The position numbers were made by a program, and so were the translations under genes. 64,000 nucleotides of DNA from Blastobasis lacticolella (lineage: Eukaryota > Arthropoda > Insecta > Lepidoptera > Blastobasidae), in NCBI GenBank assembly GCA_905147135.1, contig LR990068.1, forward strand, positions 3,058,001-3,122,000, written 5' to 3'. The notes beneath the pieces are model-generated. The model was not told the origin of the DNA and did not search any database. It worked only from the letters and a program-made list of their open reading frames with translations. This document shows positions 19,400 through 29,169 of this stretch, piece by piece. Positions within the stretch are counted from its first letter, which is position 1; each line of letters begins with the position of its first letter.

Positions 19400-19738
19400 C
19401 ACGGATCACTGTACAACCAGTCTCAGGGTCCCAGCGGAAGACCTTGGCCAACCTCGCTTCGCCAACCGTATTACTAGACTAGCCTCAAAGTACGAAACGG
19501 TCACCTATCCAGTTCTCGTATGCCAGCATTGCTTAACCGTGAATATCGATCCTCTGACTCGGACGGAGAGTCTCTGTTTAATTACCTAACGAGTGGCGAG
19601 CTCGTTTCGGTGCTGAAGTTCGACTAGCCTCAATAAAACGGTCACCCACCCAATTCCCAGACATTTCCACCGTTGCTTAACCTTGGCTATCGGCCTTGCA
19701 AGCATGCTGCCACTAGACCAGTGCCTCTGTTGAATTAA
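19400..19738. repeat. Dispersed repeat with two 5S-like blocks
   Basis: GCGGAAGACCTTGGCCAACC and GTGGCGAGCTCGTTTCGGTG match the 11.9-kb copy. ACGGTCACCCACCCAATTCC then CCGTTGCTTAACCTTGGCTATCGG (19643-19696) resembles the inverted 5S rRNA core (GGTCACCCATCCAAGTACT...GTTGCTTAACTTCGGTGATCGG). A weaker similar block is at 19488-19550. Confidence 0.45.
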
Positions 19739-20029
19739 TCAAGCGGATTAATAACAAACCATTTACTGTAATTAGCAACACGGGGCTCCCACGTAATGGG
19801 TTCTTAGCTACATCTGTTACAAGCTGGATGCTGTTTCTATTAACTTCAACCGTGATTTACTGGTTGGAGAAAGAAATAACCTTACCGTTTATCTCGTAAA
19901 AGGCTGGTAGTAGTAATGCTATTGTACGTTATTCTTCTCTATTGTATGTAGCAGCAACTCGTGGCCGGTCGTAGGATAGACTATCTTCTATCGCAACTGG
20001 TTGAGTAACATGATTATTTTACTACACAT
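19739..20029. other. Unassigned spacer
   Basis: No feature recognised. Confidence 0.4.
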
Positions 20030-20137
20030 GTTATCGGATTTCTTACCACGGTTAGTATTGTTTTTACCTCGATATTTCGACGCAGTTGCATGCGTCATGG
20101 TCATGTGTAGTGAAAGTGTAGTGGATAACCACGAAAG
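20030..20137. repeat. Terminal-repeat fragment shared with 50.5 kb
   Basis: ACCACGGTTAGTATTGTTTT, CCTCGATATTTCGACGCAGT and TGCATGCGTCATGGTCA are shared with 50.55-50.63 kb. Its right end, GTGTAGTGGATAACCACGAAAGTC, is the reverse complement of the left end of the 50.5-kb block. The two therefore look like opposite halves of one inverted-repeat element. Confidence 0.6.
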
Positions 20138-20300
20138 TCTTAAAAAGTCTGTCTGTGGCATCGTAGAACGTATGGACTGATTTCGATACGGTTTTCTTTA
20201 TTTAATTTCATCGAGACAGTTCTCAGCTTTGTTTCAGTAGTTTAGAAAATTTCCGGTTTTTATCGATTCAGTAGCTAAGAAAATATTTAGGTATGTTTAG
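20138..20300 (+). repeat. Rep-M 5' half
   Basis: GTCTGTCTGTGGCATCGTAG, then GGACTGATTTCGATACGGTTTT. The same order occurs at 26.65 and 33.53 kb. Its 3' continuation (TAAACTTGGTCAGGGG) resumes at 20630 beyond a SINE-B insertion. Confidence 0.65.
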
Positions 20301-20303
20301 AGA

Positions 20304-20632
20304 GACGGTAGCCGGGCGGTTGAGTATCCAACTCGTAAGCGAGAGGTACCGGGTTCGAATCCCGCTGCCGCCGTGTACCAATGACACTTTTCTGAGTTAC
20401 GTACATTACTTGAATACTAACCAATGCTCTTACGGTGAGGGAAAACATCGCGACGTCAACCATGATGCAATCTGGTCAGGTTCCCCTCGTAGCAGGGTCA
20501 CGGAGGTCAGATGGTAGTCGCTCCACTGTAATTACCTGATCGCCAAATCCTGGATCATGGTCAATGCGGACCCCGGGCCCTCGTTCTCGAGAGCACAACC
20601 GGGACATTAACGCCAAGATGATGATGATGTAA
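20304..20632 (+). mobile_element. SINE-B inserted in Rep-M
   Basis: The A-box-like TAGCCGGGCGG is at 20309-20319 and the B-box GGTTCGAATCC at 20352-20362. The body ends ACATTAACGCCAAGATGATG and (ATG)n. The central CACATTCAGGCGACTGAATG block is deleted. Rep-M sequence flanks both sides. Confidence 0.9.
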
Positions 20633-20690
20633 ACTTGGTCAGGGGTTTCTCGACGTTTTCTGTCGGTTGTTATTTTATTTTATTGTAATC
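20633..20690 (+). repeat. Rep-M 3' half
   Basis: AAACTTGGTCAGGGGTTTCTCG continues Rep-M interrupted by the SINE-B. Confidence 0.55.
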
Positions 20691-20700
20691 GAATGTTGTT

Positions 20701-20955
20701 AGGCGTGTGGTGTCCGGCAGAGTAGAATAGCACCAACCCCTTACACTCGTGGGTGTTGTACAAGGCGACTAATGTTTTCGAGGCAAAATATCTAGAGCTA
20801 CGTAGTCTGGAAAATGGGCAGCAGCATTTTCCATTGTTATATTTAAACACTGCGATCTCCAACCCGCCTGCCAAGCGTGGAGATTATGGTAATAACACTC
20901 CCTTTCGTGGGAGAGGCCCAAGTCCTGCAGTGGACTGTTATGGGTTGTGATGATG
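20701..20955 (+). mobile_element. SINE-A copy
   Basis: Full length from GGCGTGTGGTGTCCGGCAGA to GGGTTGTGATGATGAA. The target duplication is not clean (GTTGTTA versus GGTGTTA). Confidence 0.85.
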
Positions 20956-20957
20956 AA

Positions 20958-21628
20958 GGTTGGTGTTAATGTCACGCCCGTCACAAAATACCTACATGGA
21001 AAAGTAAAAAGAAATTAGATTAATGCTTAACTGAGCGAAAACTCAAAAGAATATTCAGTGATGAATTATTTAATATTGAATCTAATTGGGCGGTTGCTAG
21101 GTATAGCAATTTGTGGCTGTAAGTTTATAGCGTCGTGCTGTTTATTATTTTACATTTTATTTATTTTATTTTACTTACGGTCTTGTTTCATTTTCTCATC
21201 TTCTTTAAATGTAAATTGTTTATTCATAAAACAGACAAAGTGAATGGGTAATTTTGTCTGTTATATGCATAAATAATTTGAAATGCTTTAAGTTTCCCGA
21301 ATAAATAAATCGTTCATGTTTCATACATTTTCAGATAAAAATCTAAAAGTGCCAGTAAGGACAAAGAATATTATTTTTCGATAGAGCAAATAATTCTAAA
21401 TACATTTTACGTTGACGTCAAATCTGTACGCCCAATGGTTATGTTGTTAAAGGCTACTAATTAGTTGTTAATTAGTGGTGGTTGTGGTCGTACTGGTTTG
21501 GCGCCATAGTTAAAATGTTCTTGTATCCAGCGTGGCTACGCGGCTCCAATAATGGGCACTTTTAAGCGTTGTGCTACTTGCGGAGGCCTATATTTTTTTT
21601 CTTCATTAAGGAGAACATACAGCTTTAC
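20958..21628. other. Unassigned stretch
   Basis: A+T-rich. The 61-codon hydrophobic frame at 21058-21243 is low-complexity and unsupported. Confidence 0.45.
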
Positions 21629-21631
21629 ATT

Positions 21632-21785
21632 TGAGGACCTGAGTGGTTCAGCTGGTTATCTGTCGATTGCCACGCAGAGGTTGAAGCGCAGAAATTTAAA
21701 TGATGAATTTTAATTCTGTTATGGATCTGGGTGTAACATGTATATTTAAAAAAAACTATACAAGTCGTTTATCAGTTCCATTATT
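21632..21785 (+). mobile_element. SINE-C 5' part, degraded
   Basis: GAGGACCTGAGTGGTTCAGC (A-box-like) is followed by a head that has lost its B-box (GAGGTTGAAGCGCAG). Then ATGATGAATTTTAATTCTG and GTTTATCAGTT. It joins directly to a SINE-A 3' part. Confidence 0.7.
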
Positions 21786-21805
21786 TGGTAGTAGTTCCAT
21801 TGTCA

Positions 21806-21924
21806 TACTTATAACACTGCGATCTCCAAACCGCCTGCCTAGCGTGGAGACTATGGCAATACCCTTCCCTTACGTGGGAGAGGCCCTAAGTCCTGCAGTG
21901 GACTGTTATTGGCTGTGATGATAA
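21806..21924 (+). mobile_element. SINE-A 3' part
   Basis: AACACTGCGATCTCCAAACC to TTGGCTGTGATGATAA. 5'-truncated at the midpoint shared by other truncated copies. Confidence 0.8.
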
Positions 21925-22275
21925 AACGCCAATTTCATACCAAATATTAGAGTTAAGGAGAAAAAAAGATATGGCGAGTCTATGTATTAATGAACAATGT
22001 TGAAGATGGTGACTAAATCAAGAAATTTGGTCCAAATTGAATGATATTCTTTCTTGAACCTTTTCTGCTGTTTCAGATCTTTGAAAAGTAAGACGTTAAG
22101 GTTTAACAATGCGTGAAATTTTTTCAATATTTGAGAAATGACTTCGTATGGCAACCAGGCGTCTCTTGTTGGATTTCAACTCTTAAGCCCATTTACACTA
22201 AACTCGAATTAAGCGTTACCTGACTAGGAAACTCTTTATCTTTAGAAATCATCGTCGGCAACAAATTTTCGTCTT
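21925..22275. other. Unassigned stretch
   Basis: No feature recognised; possibly older LINE sequence leading into the next entry. Confidence 0.35.
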
Positions 22276-22470
22276 GTCCTTGATCATTTAATACCCATCT
22301 TGTTGAGAGTCACTACAGAGGTTATCGAGCATTTTGCCCAAGTCTTCCAGGGTTTCAGCCATGACTACGACATCGTCAGCAAATCTGAGGTGACTGAGGT
22401 ACTCGCCGTTAATATTGATGCCAGTCCAGAAGCCTGAAGATATTCTCCAGTGCAGTGGTACAACTTCTGT
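22276..22470 (-). pseudogene. RTE-like reverse transcriptase fragment with FADD motif
   Basis: The minus strand encodes INGEYLSHLRFADDVVVM then AETLEDLGKMLDNL. This is the RT palm catalytic box (F-A-D-D) with the helix that follows in RTE-like LINEs. Only ~60 codons remain, bounded by frameshifts and stops. It probably derives from the same LINE group as Rep-D. Confidence 0.75.
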
Positions 22471-22511
22471 GATATGATATCGCCTACTTAGGCTGACGAA
22501 CTTTAGATTTT

Positions 22512-22665
22512 TTTTTTTTTTTTTTTGTCATACTGTAGGCAAACAGGCAAGCGGGCCACCTGATGGAAAGTGGTCACCACTGCCTATAGACATTAGCAAC
22601 ACCAAGAGTATCGCTAATGCGTTGCCCACCTCTATAACACGTAAAATAACCTTTAAATAACCTTT
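22512..22665 (-). repeat. Rep-F 3' end with T-run
   Basis: A run of T at 22508-22527 (antisense A tail), then CATACTGTAGGCAAACAGGC, CCACCTGATGG and TATAGACATTAGCAACACC. Confidence 0.8.
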
Positions 22666-22689
22666 GATTCGCGTTGTTATGTTGGTAAA

Positions 22690-22808
22690 CTGTATAGTGC
22701 CCCTAGCTACAAACTTATCTGAACCGGTGACTGCGTCGCTGTTGTTGACAACAAAGTGACATTTCAAAATGGCGACACTTAGTTCCAGTTTCGGCTACCG
22801 GATCTGAT
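22690..22808 (+). repeat. Rep-Q copy 2
   Basis: It matches 515-622 (CTGCGTCGCTGTTGTTGACA, AAATGGCGACACTTAGTTCC) and again follows a Rep-F end. Confidence 0.6.
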
Positions 22809-22993
22809 AAGCTTGCTGTGGGAATCAGAACGCAACTGCCATTTAAAGCAATGCCTAGAGAGTAAGCACAGCCCAATTCAGTTCCAACAACAAACTTTAA
22901 GCATTATCTAACGCTGATAGTTAATTCCTAGCGGTTGGTAAAACGTAATACGTTTATGAAAATAGTATTTACGACTTCCTAATCTCCTATTCC

Positions 22994-23262
22994 TTGGCCG
23001 TGTGGTGTCCGGCAGAGTAGAATAGCACCAACCCCTTACACTCGTGGGTGTCGTACAAGACGACTAATATTTTCGAGGCATAAGATGTAGAGTCTCCGTA
23101 GGCTGGAAAATGGGCAGCAGCGCTTTTTATTATTGTATTTCGCGATTGTTGTGCGATCTCCATCCCTCCTGCCAAGCGTGGAGATTATGGCAATAACCTC
23201 CCCTTTCGGGGGAGAGGCCCTAAGTCCTGCAGTGGACTGTTTTGGGCTGTGATGATGAATTC
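22994..23262 (+). mobile_element. SINE-A copy
   Basis: GGCCGTGTGGTGTCCGGCAG to TTTTGGGCTGTGATGATG. Possible short duplication ATTCCT at both sides. The TATATTTAAACACTGC block is altered to GTATTTCGCGATTG. Confidence 0.85.
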
Positions 23263-23297
23263 CTAAGTATTTGGGCATGGAGATTATATTTATTGAA

Positions 23298-23720
23298 AAC
23301 GTATAATCATCATAACAACCAGAAGACGCCCACTGCTGGGCACAGGCCTCCCCCAGAGATCTCCACGAAGGCCGGTTCTGTACTTTCCGCATCCAGCTGG
23401 TACCTGCAATCTTTACCAGGTCGTCGGTCCACCTTGTGGGAGGCCTACCCACGCTGCGTCTACCGATACGTGGTCGCCACTCGAGAACTTTACTGCCCCA
23501 TCGGCCATCTGTTCTTCGAGCAATATGCCCCGCCCACTGCCACTTCAGTCTGGCAATTCTTAGAGCTATGTCGGTATCTTCGGTTCGCTTGCGGATCTCC
23601 TCATTTCTGATTCAATCGCGCAACGAGACTCCGAGCATAGCGCTTTCCATTGACCTTTGGGTAACAGTGAGCTTTCTTAATGGTCGAGAACGTATATTAA
23701 TCTCTAAATCAAACCTTTAG
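23298..23720 (-). pseudogene. Rep-D, RTE-like LINE C-terminus and 3' end (longest copy)
   Basis: Minus-strand codons read MGRPPTRWTDDLVKIAGTSW, then MRKVQNRPSWRSLGEACAQQ. Upstream are ARIARLKWQWAGHI-type codons (in the complement of GCCACTTCAGTCTGGCAATT). The GRPP.RW.DD block followed by W.....A...R..WR..GEA is the usual C-terminus of RTE-like LINEs. Its 3' end carries AGGCCTGTGCCCAGCAGTGG and a CATCAT-type tail complement. Non-functional fragment; the RT palm is absent. Confidence 0.8.
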
Positions 23721-23875
23721 GAAGCTCACGTGGGAGGGTCCCAGCTATTACCTACTAAGTTTTCCACGACATTGCCAACGCCTTCTATAAATATTTATTC
23801 CTAAACCGCTTATAAGCCAGTATATTAAAAGCAGGTAAACTTTCAAGAAACAACCCTAATAAGGAAAATTGTAAT

Positions 23876-24055
23876 GTACTAGCCATCCCGCCCGGTTTTC
23901 ACTCGTGCGCAGTTCGGATCTACAGAGAGACGTCATTTATCCCGTGGGAACCCACTATTTTTCCGGGATTAAAAGTATCCTTTGAGTATGACACTCGGGA
24001 ATAATGTATCTTCCTAGTAAAGGATTTTCAAAATGGGTTCAGTACTTTCGGAAAT
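23876..24055 (+). repeat. Old dispersed repeat, 5' side of SINE-A insertion
   Basis: ATCCCGCCCGGTTTTCACTC, CCGGGATTAAAAGTATCCTT and GGGTTCAGTACTTTCGG make up a block of a kind I associate with high-copy lepidopteran repeats. It may continue after 24315. Confidence 0.5.
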
Positions 24056-24314
24056 GTGGTGTCATGTGGTGTCCGGCAGATTAGAATAGCGCCAACCCCT
24101 TACACTCGTGGGTGTCGTACAAAGCGACCAATATTTTCGAGGCAAAAATTCTAGAGTCTTCGTAGGCTGGAAAATGGGCAGCAGCGTTTTTCATTTTTAT
24201 ATTTATAAAACTGCGATTTCCAAGCGTGGAGATTATGGCAATAACCTCCCCTTACGTGGGAGAGGCCCTAAGTCCTGCAGTGGACTGTTATGGGCTGTGC
24301 TGATGATGATGAAG
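24056..24314 (+). mobile_element. SINE-A with perfect 12-bp TSD
   Basis: ACTTTCGGAAAT flanks the element at 24044-24055 and 24315-24326. The unit runs from GTGGTGTC through GGGAGAGGCCCTAAGTCCTG to GCTGTGCTGATGATGATGA. This TSD fixes both ends and confirms target-primed retroposition. Confidence 0.95.
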
Positions 24315-24587
24315 ACTTTCGGAAATAACTCCCAATCTAATCTAAACCAATCCGATCCGATCCAATGCTCTCTAATCTTATCTAAATTCGAAAATAATGA
24401 AAGGTTCCTTATTCGCTGGATTCTGTAGCTTCGGAAATTACTCCCAACATAGAAGAGTGACTGTTTTTTCACTCTGGACTCTTGGTCCTATAACGATGTT
24501 CCACTGGTGGGTCCACGAGTAATTTGCTATCACTACTTCACTTCGGTTTCCCCTTTATAATATTAAAAATAAAATCGATAAATAAAT

Positions 24588-24818
24588 ATCCTTGGACAAA
24601 TTCACACAGCGCCATCTAGCCCCAAAATAAAGCTTGTGTTATGGGTGTTAGATAACTGATAAATTACATCATATTTTTTTTAAATACATACTACACCCAA
24701 ACCCGTAACAGAAATTAAAATTCATCATTTTAATTTCAGCTCGGCCGAAAATCGAACCCGGGACCTCTGCGTGGCGACCGGCATGTTAACCAACTGAACC
24801 ACTCAGGTCGTCGATATA
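24588..24818 (-). mobile_element. SINE-C copy
   Basis: Complement of CGACGACCTGAGTGGTTCAG at the right end, with B-box complement AAATCGAACCC near 24751. The body continues through CATCATTTTAATTTC to GCGCCATCTAGCCCC and GGACAAATTCACACA at the left end. Confidence 0.85.
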
Positions 24819-25379
24819 TATTTGCATAGACATAGATAGTTAAGCATGTGTCCACATGTGTGTTATAAGTGACGATGGTGGCCCCATTAATACTGGAAGA
24901 GCAAAATATTGTATTTTCTCTCTTCTAGCCCGGAATAATAATTAATCACCACAACCGGCAAGCCTTCATACCCGGTCGATCCGGGCCGGAGCTAATAGCA
25001 CCTGATCCGGTGAAAAATAGATATCTGACCCCGGTCAGGTTAAATGAGGATATATATCACTGTGACCTTCGGCTGGATAGCGCTCGCAAGGATGGGCAGC
25101 GAGGAGCTTACGTAAATATATAAATCTAGTAAAAATGATTTAATATTTTTATTCAATTATATCTAGTAAAACTAGTATAAGGTAAAACATAAGAACTAAT
25201 TTGCCTGAACTAGGATAATATAATATAAACGTGTCAAGGACCATTATCTATCTCTGTCTAGTTGTACATAGATATGTATGTATAGTATTGTATTATTATT
25301 ATAAATTTATATTATATTTATTATATTTTATTTGAGAAGATAAGTATGTTTAAGTATTTTAGTATGTATTCTATATCGC
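24819..25379. other. Unassigned stretch
   Basis: A G+C-richer patch at 24.95-25.1 kb (GGTCGATCCGGGCCGGAG) sits in A+T-rich flanks. No match elsewhere in the window. Confidence 0.4.
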
Positions 25380-25552
25380 GCACGTCGATATGCTTTACTT
25401 ATCTCATCTCTCTTCTGTAGGCCTGCTGGAAGAAATTTCTTTTAGAAATAAGTAGTGCCTGTTGTGTCGTCTATATGTATGATGTTTCTCTATGTAGTTT
25501 ACTGTGTGCAATAAAATGTTAAATAAATAAAAATAAATAAATAACTCTGTGT
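25380..25552 (+). repeat. Rep-J-related LINE 3' end
   Basis: TCTTCTGTAGGCCTGCTGGA, AGAAATAAG, then GTGCAATAAAATGTTAAATAAATAAA. The AATAAA signal and AAATA tail resemble the complement of Rep-J at 29.3 and 37.7 kb. Confidence 0.6.
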
Positions 25553-25754
25553 TTCAGGCCAAAAATTACAAATATATTTGTCGTAGAACTACTTTGTAGT
25601 TTATTGTCTTACTCCTCATCTCTACCCGCCTTCTTCACTCCTCTCACGTTGGCGAATAAGTTTAGAAACAAAGTATTAGATTTTCATGGAAAAATTTAAT
25701 TTGGCAATTTATAGCTTCTTTGCAGTGATCTCACTTTGACACGCCTATCTACGC

Positions 25755-26008
25755 CGGGAGGGTCGAGTGGCTCGTTAGTGAGAGATAAAGGGTTCGAATC
25801 CTTCTGCGGCCATGTACCAATCATGACTCTAATCTGAGGAATCTGAGGACTCTAAATTGAAGGAAAACCGCTAGGCTTTTGATGAGGGAAAACATCATTA
25901 GGTAATTATCTTCAGTCGCTCCACTGTAATTACCTGATCTGCCATATTCTGCGGGCTCTCGCGCACAAACAAGATATTAACGCCAAGGTGATTATTATAT
26001 TCCTGTCT
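25755..26008 (+). mobile_element. SINE-B, diverged
   Basis: The head has the degraded A-box GGTCGAGTGGC and B-box GGTTCGAATCC at 25792-25802. CATGTACCAATCATGACTC follows; the body is partly deleted. It ends AGATATTAACGCCAAGGTGA. Confidence 0.8.
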
Positions 26009-26014
26009 CAATTT

Positions 26015-26155
26015 CTGTAAAGGTTGCCTGGAAGAGATCGCTGGTAGCGTTGAGGCCGCCTTTGCTCATATTTGTTCCTTGTTACTGTAACTGATTGATA
26101 CTGTTATTTTTTTATGAGCAATAAAGTGTTTATCTATCTATCTATCTATTGTATT
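26015..26155 (+). repeat. Retroposon 3' end with (ATCT)n tail
   Basis: AAGGTTGCCTGGAAGAGATC, GAGCAATAAAGTGTTTATC, then ATCTATCTATCTATCT. An AATAAA signal followed by a tetranucleotide tail is typical of LINE 3' ends. Confidence 0.6.
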
Positions 26156-26439
26156 GTATCACAGGTATGTCAAGCTACAGGTCTGTGTGTAGATCAAGTC
26201 GTTTGGAGCAACGTTCCATCTCGTAAACATTATCTGCGTTACGTTTGTACTGGCATATTTATCATTCGTTCTATGCGTGTAACGGAACACTCTGGCATCT
26301 CTGGGGAGGTTTTCCCTCCAATATACGATGGTGCAATAGAGTTATTTATGTGGATAAAGAATTTATATTGGCGGATAATACAGTGCGGTAGTTATAACTT
26401 TAGTACTGCAAACGTATATGGGTTATTAACTATTCACCC

Positions 26440-26625
26440 CCGACGAAGAAATGGGGTGAGTGACTACCACGTACCGGAAGTAGCCCTCCCACAAGATGGG
26501 CAGACGACCTGGTAAAGATCGCAGGTACCAGCTAGATGCGGAAGGCACAGGACTGGCATTTGTGGAGATCTCTGCGGAGGCCAATGCCCAGCAGTGTCTT
26601 TCGGCTGATATGATAAAACAGAGGG
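26440..26625 (+). pseudogene. Rep-D, RTE-like LINE 3' end
   Basis: GTGACTACCACGTACCGGAA, GGGCAGACGACCTGGTAAAG (codes R/WADDLVK-type sequence) and GATCGCAGGTACCAGC. Then GGAGGCCAATGCCCAGCAGT and GCTGATATGATA. 5'-truncated. Confidence 0.75.
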
Positions 26626-26647
26626 GTGTCCAGTTTGACGAGTGTAT

Positions 26648-26862
26648 GTGAGTGTCTGTCTGTGTCAGCGTAGCTCCCGAACCACCGGATTGATTTCGAT
26701 GCGGTTTACCACATTTGAAAGCCAGTGTAACTGAGATGTTTCTTAGCTTTGTTTTGTTAAAATCGGTTCCGTGGTTTAGGAAATATTTGAGTTTACGTAA
26801 ACATAGTCGGGGGCTTTTCGACATTTTTCCGTGGGATAGATTAGGTATATACCACTGGCCGT
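26648..26862 (+). repeat. Rep-M copy
   Basis: GTGTCTGTCTGTGTCAGCGT, GATTGATTTCGATGCGGTTT, AAAATCGGTTCCGTGGTTTA and AGTCGGGGGCTTTTCGAC. The most complete Rep-M in the window. Confidence 0.65.
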
Positions 26863-26894
26863 ATATCCCTATGTATCTATGTACGCTTAGATAT

Positions 26895-27030
26895 TTTAAA
26901 CGACGAAAGCTATTTTAATGCGGTCTTCAACAATAGATAGTGTGAAAACTTATCTCTACATATACCTAAAGGTAGATAGGGGCAAAGTAGCTCTACGGGA
27001 ACAAAGTCGCGCCGAGTCCACTAGTCTACG
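26895..27030 (-). repeat. Rep-N fragment, inverted
   Basis: Complement order: CTTCAACAATAGATAGTG, then AAAGTCGCGCCGAGTCCACT, as in the 61.4-kb inverted copy but shorter. Confidence 0.6.
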
Positions 27031-27595
27031 ATAAGATCATAGGTTGTTGGTATGGAATCCCAAAGTGGTCCACGGAGGTCCATCCAAATCCCTAATGGGG
27101 GCCCATTAAGCACAATCGGCCATTACGACGCATCTACCCTCTATTGTGAGCATTGACAAAAGGGGCTCAGTGATAATATGCTAAGTTCCTTCCGTTACAA
27201 GGGAGTAAATATACTGAAACGAGCGGTGGGTGCTTTGGTTTCGTGATGTACATACTCGTACATACAGTACAGATCATAAGTGTATTACCACTTCAAGATA
27301 ATTTTTCTTTGGGTCTTTGTTGCACATTTAGCCAAAATGAGTTTGAAAGAAAAAACTTCCATTTAAAATGACATTTTAAAATTATTTTAAGTTCTTTTTA
27401 AACGGAAAACTGAGAAAGTGATTTTGAATCGTAATAAACTACGAGCAATTTAGATTTTATTTTAATTTTACAATGTCTTATACTTTATTCCCTTCCGTAC
27501 AGTATGCTACATGCTATAAAACCTTTCAACAGCTGCAGAGGAATATAAATTTTATTATGGCCATGCATTTATGAACGTGACCATAATTCTGAAAA
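27031..27595. other. Unassigned stretch
   Basis: No feature recognised. Confidence 0.45.
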
Positions 27596-27672
27596 AACAC
27601 TAGCAATCGAACTCGGTATGTCTCTCTTACGAGGCATATCCGCTAATCATTAAGCCACCGATGGCGCTCTGA
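27596..27672 (-). repeat. tRNA-like SINE head, degraded
   Basis: CAATCGAACTCGGTATGTCT, CTCTTACGAGGCATATCCGC and AAGCCACCGATGGCGC are a mutated SINE-B head in antisense. Confidence 0.5.
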
Positions 27673-27696
27673 AAGACAGTATTGAATTACAAAAAC

Positions 27697-27870
27697 CATT
27701 TTTTTATATACCACTCAGGTGGCAAACAAGGTTAAGTCCTTCCTGATGGTAAGCAGTCACCGCAGCCTATGGACGTTGGCAATACCAGGGGCATCGCCCA
27801 CGCGTTGCCGACCCCGTAAAAACCTTTTCTTGAAGTACTCCATGTTGTACTCTCCAGGGAAAATCTCTTA
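27697..27870 (-). repeat. Rep-E fragment
   Basis: Complementary Rep-E: GGTGGCAAACAAGGTTAAG, CCTGATGGTAAGCAGTCACC, CACGCGTTGCCGACCCCGT, CTCCATGTTGTACTCTCCAG. Confidence 0.75.
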
Positions 27871-28514
27871 AAGTAGTCTTATTGTCTCATTGTTAGTATC
27901 TCTAAGAAGTTTTACCTCTCAACCACAGACTTTAGACGTTTAAGACTATTGATTCGAATTCTCAGTCAACGTTCAAGGGCGCCCAAACGAAAGCATTTCA
28001 AATTTGAAACACCTGTCGGCCGCTTCGGCTTAAGTTTTACACAACATAGCCGAAGGCCGTCAATTCTTTCGGCCTTGGACTCGGTATTAATTTTTTGTGT
28101 TTCCAAATGAACAGACGTAAAGTTTTGAAAATAATTATTGAGAGTGGATCTGAAAACTGGCAAACAACTTGTTTTGTGTGTGTGTGTTGTAATTGCAGTT
28201 ATAAATTGTCACGTAGTTTGAAAACTAATATGATTTATGTATTTCATTGTTTGTACTTTTTTTTGACGTCCATTATTTATTAAGAAAGAATAACAGACAA
28301 CATACGTTTGTACTTATACGTGTTTTGTTTGAAGGAGGCACCAACAGACACTCTAGACAGACTGTACTTCTACAATGACGTCATAAAGCTTTGTAACGTT
28401 ATCTTCCACTCTACAAGTAGAATAAAAATTGCAACACATATAGTGAGTACAGCCAGTAAAATGTTAAACACTATTATGTTTAGTAAATAAAATTTAAGTA
28501 GGCAATGCATTGCG
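27871..28514. other. Unassigned stretch
   Basis: GGCCGCTTCGGC (28017) and GCCGAAGGCCGTC (28048) form a loose inverted pair. Short frames at 28.1-28.5 kb have no domain. Confidence 0.4.
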
Positions 28515-28612
28515 GAGTCCAGGCGGCAGTCGCGCCACTGTAATTATCTGATCTGACAATTCCTGGATCATGGTTAAGGCGGGCATTTAAGCTAAGATTA
28601 TATTTTTAAACT
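28515..28612 (+). repeat. SINE-B 3' part, degraded
   Basis: GGCGGCAGTCGCGCCACTGT, ATCTGATCTG, TCCTGGATCATGGTTAAGGC and ATTTAAGCTAAGATTA. Confidence 0.7.
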
Positions 28613-28624
28613 ATAGTAACAATT

Positions 28625-28875
28625 TTGATAACCTGAGTGGTTCTGTTGGTTAACAAGCCGGTCGCCACGCAGAGGTCCAGGGTTCAATTCCCGGCCGAGA
28701 AGAAATTGAAATGGTGAATTTTTAAATTTCTATTAAGGGTTTGGGTATAGCATAATAAGTATGTATTAAAAAATATATAATAGTAGTTTATCAGTTATCT
28801 AAAATCCATAACACAAGCTTTGCTTACTTTGGGGCTACATGGTGAATTAGTCAAAGCATATTTATTAAGCAAGCA
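28625..28875 (+). mobile_element. SINE-C copy
   Basis: ATAACCTGAGTGGTTCTGTT, then B-box GGGTTCAATTCCCGGCCG. Body TAATAAGTATGTATT and TTTATCAGTTATC, ending TTTGGGGCTACATGGTG and ATATTTATT. Confidence 0.85.
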
Positions 28876-29169
28876 TATTTCTAACGATCTGGAAACACCT
28901 GGCTGACGAAAGCTCGTTCGTGTACGAGGCAAGGACTTTGGTATAAACGGTACAGTGCAATTCTTTGGAAAAATACATTTTCAATCAACGACAAATAAGG
29001 AAAAAGCAATGAGATATAAAATCTTTAGTCCCGCTTTATGCTTTGCTGCTGCTTGCTTGCTACCAACAAAAGGAGCTTTTACAATCAAGCTTATATGGTT
29101 CTCGTGCTTATTCAGCTATATGTATTGCAGTCGAGTTGATTCGTTTTTAAATTGCTTTTTAGTTTATTA
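28876..29169. other. Unassigned spacer
   Basis: A 94-codon frame at 28955-29239 has no domain and overlaps Rep-N at its end. Confidence 0.4.

Noticed and set aside
21058..21243. Small hydrophobic 61-codon frame as a membrane peptide
   Set aside because: Low-complexity Leu/Phe/Ile run in A+T-rich DNA, as expected by chance.
23242..23610. 122-codon plus-strand open frame (GRRSTLWEAYPRCVYR)
   Set aside because: It is the antisense of the RTE-like C-terminus; the minus frame is the real coding remnant.
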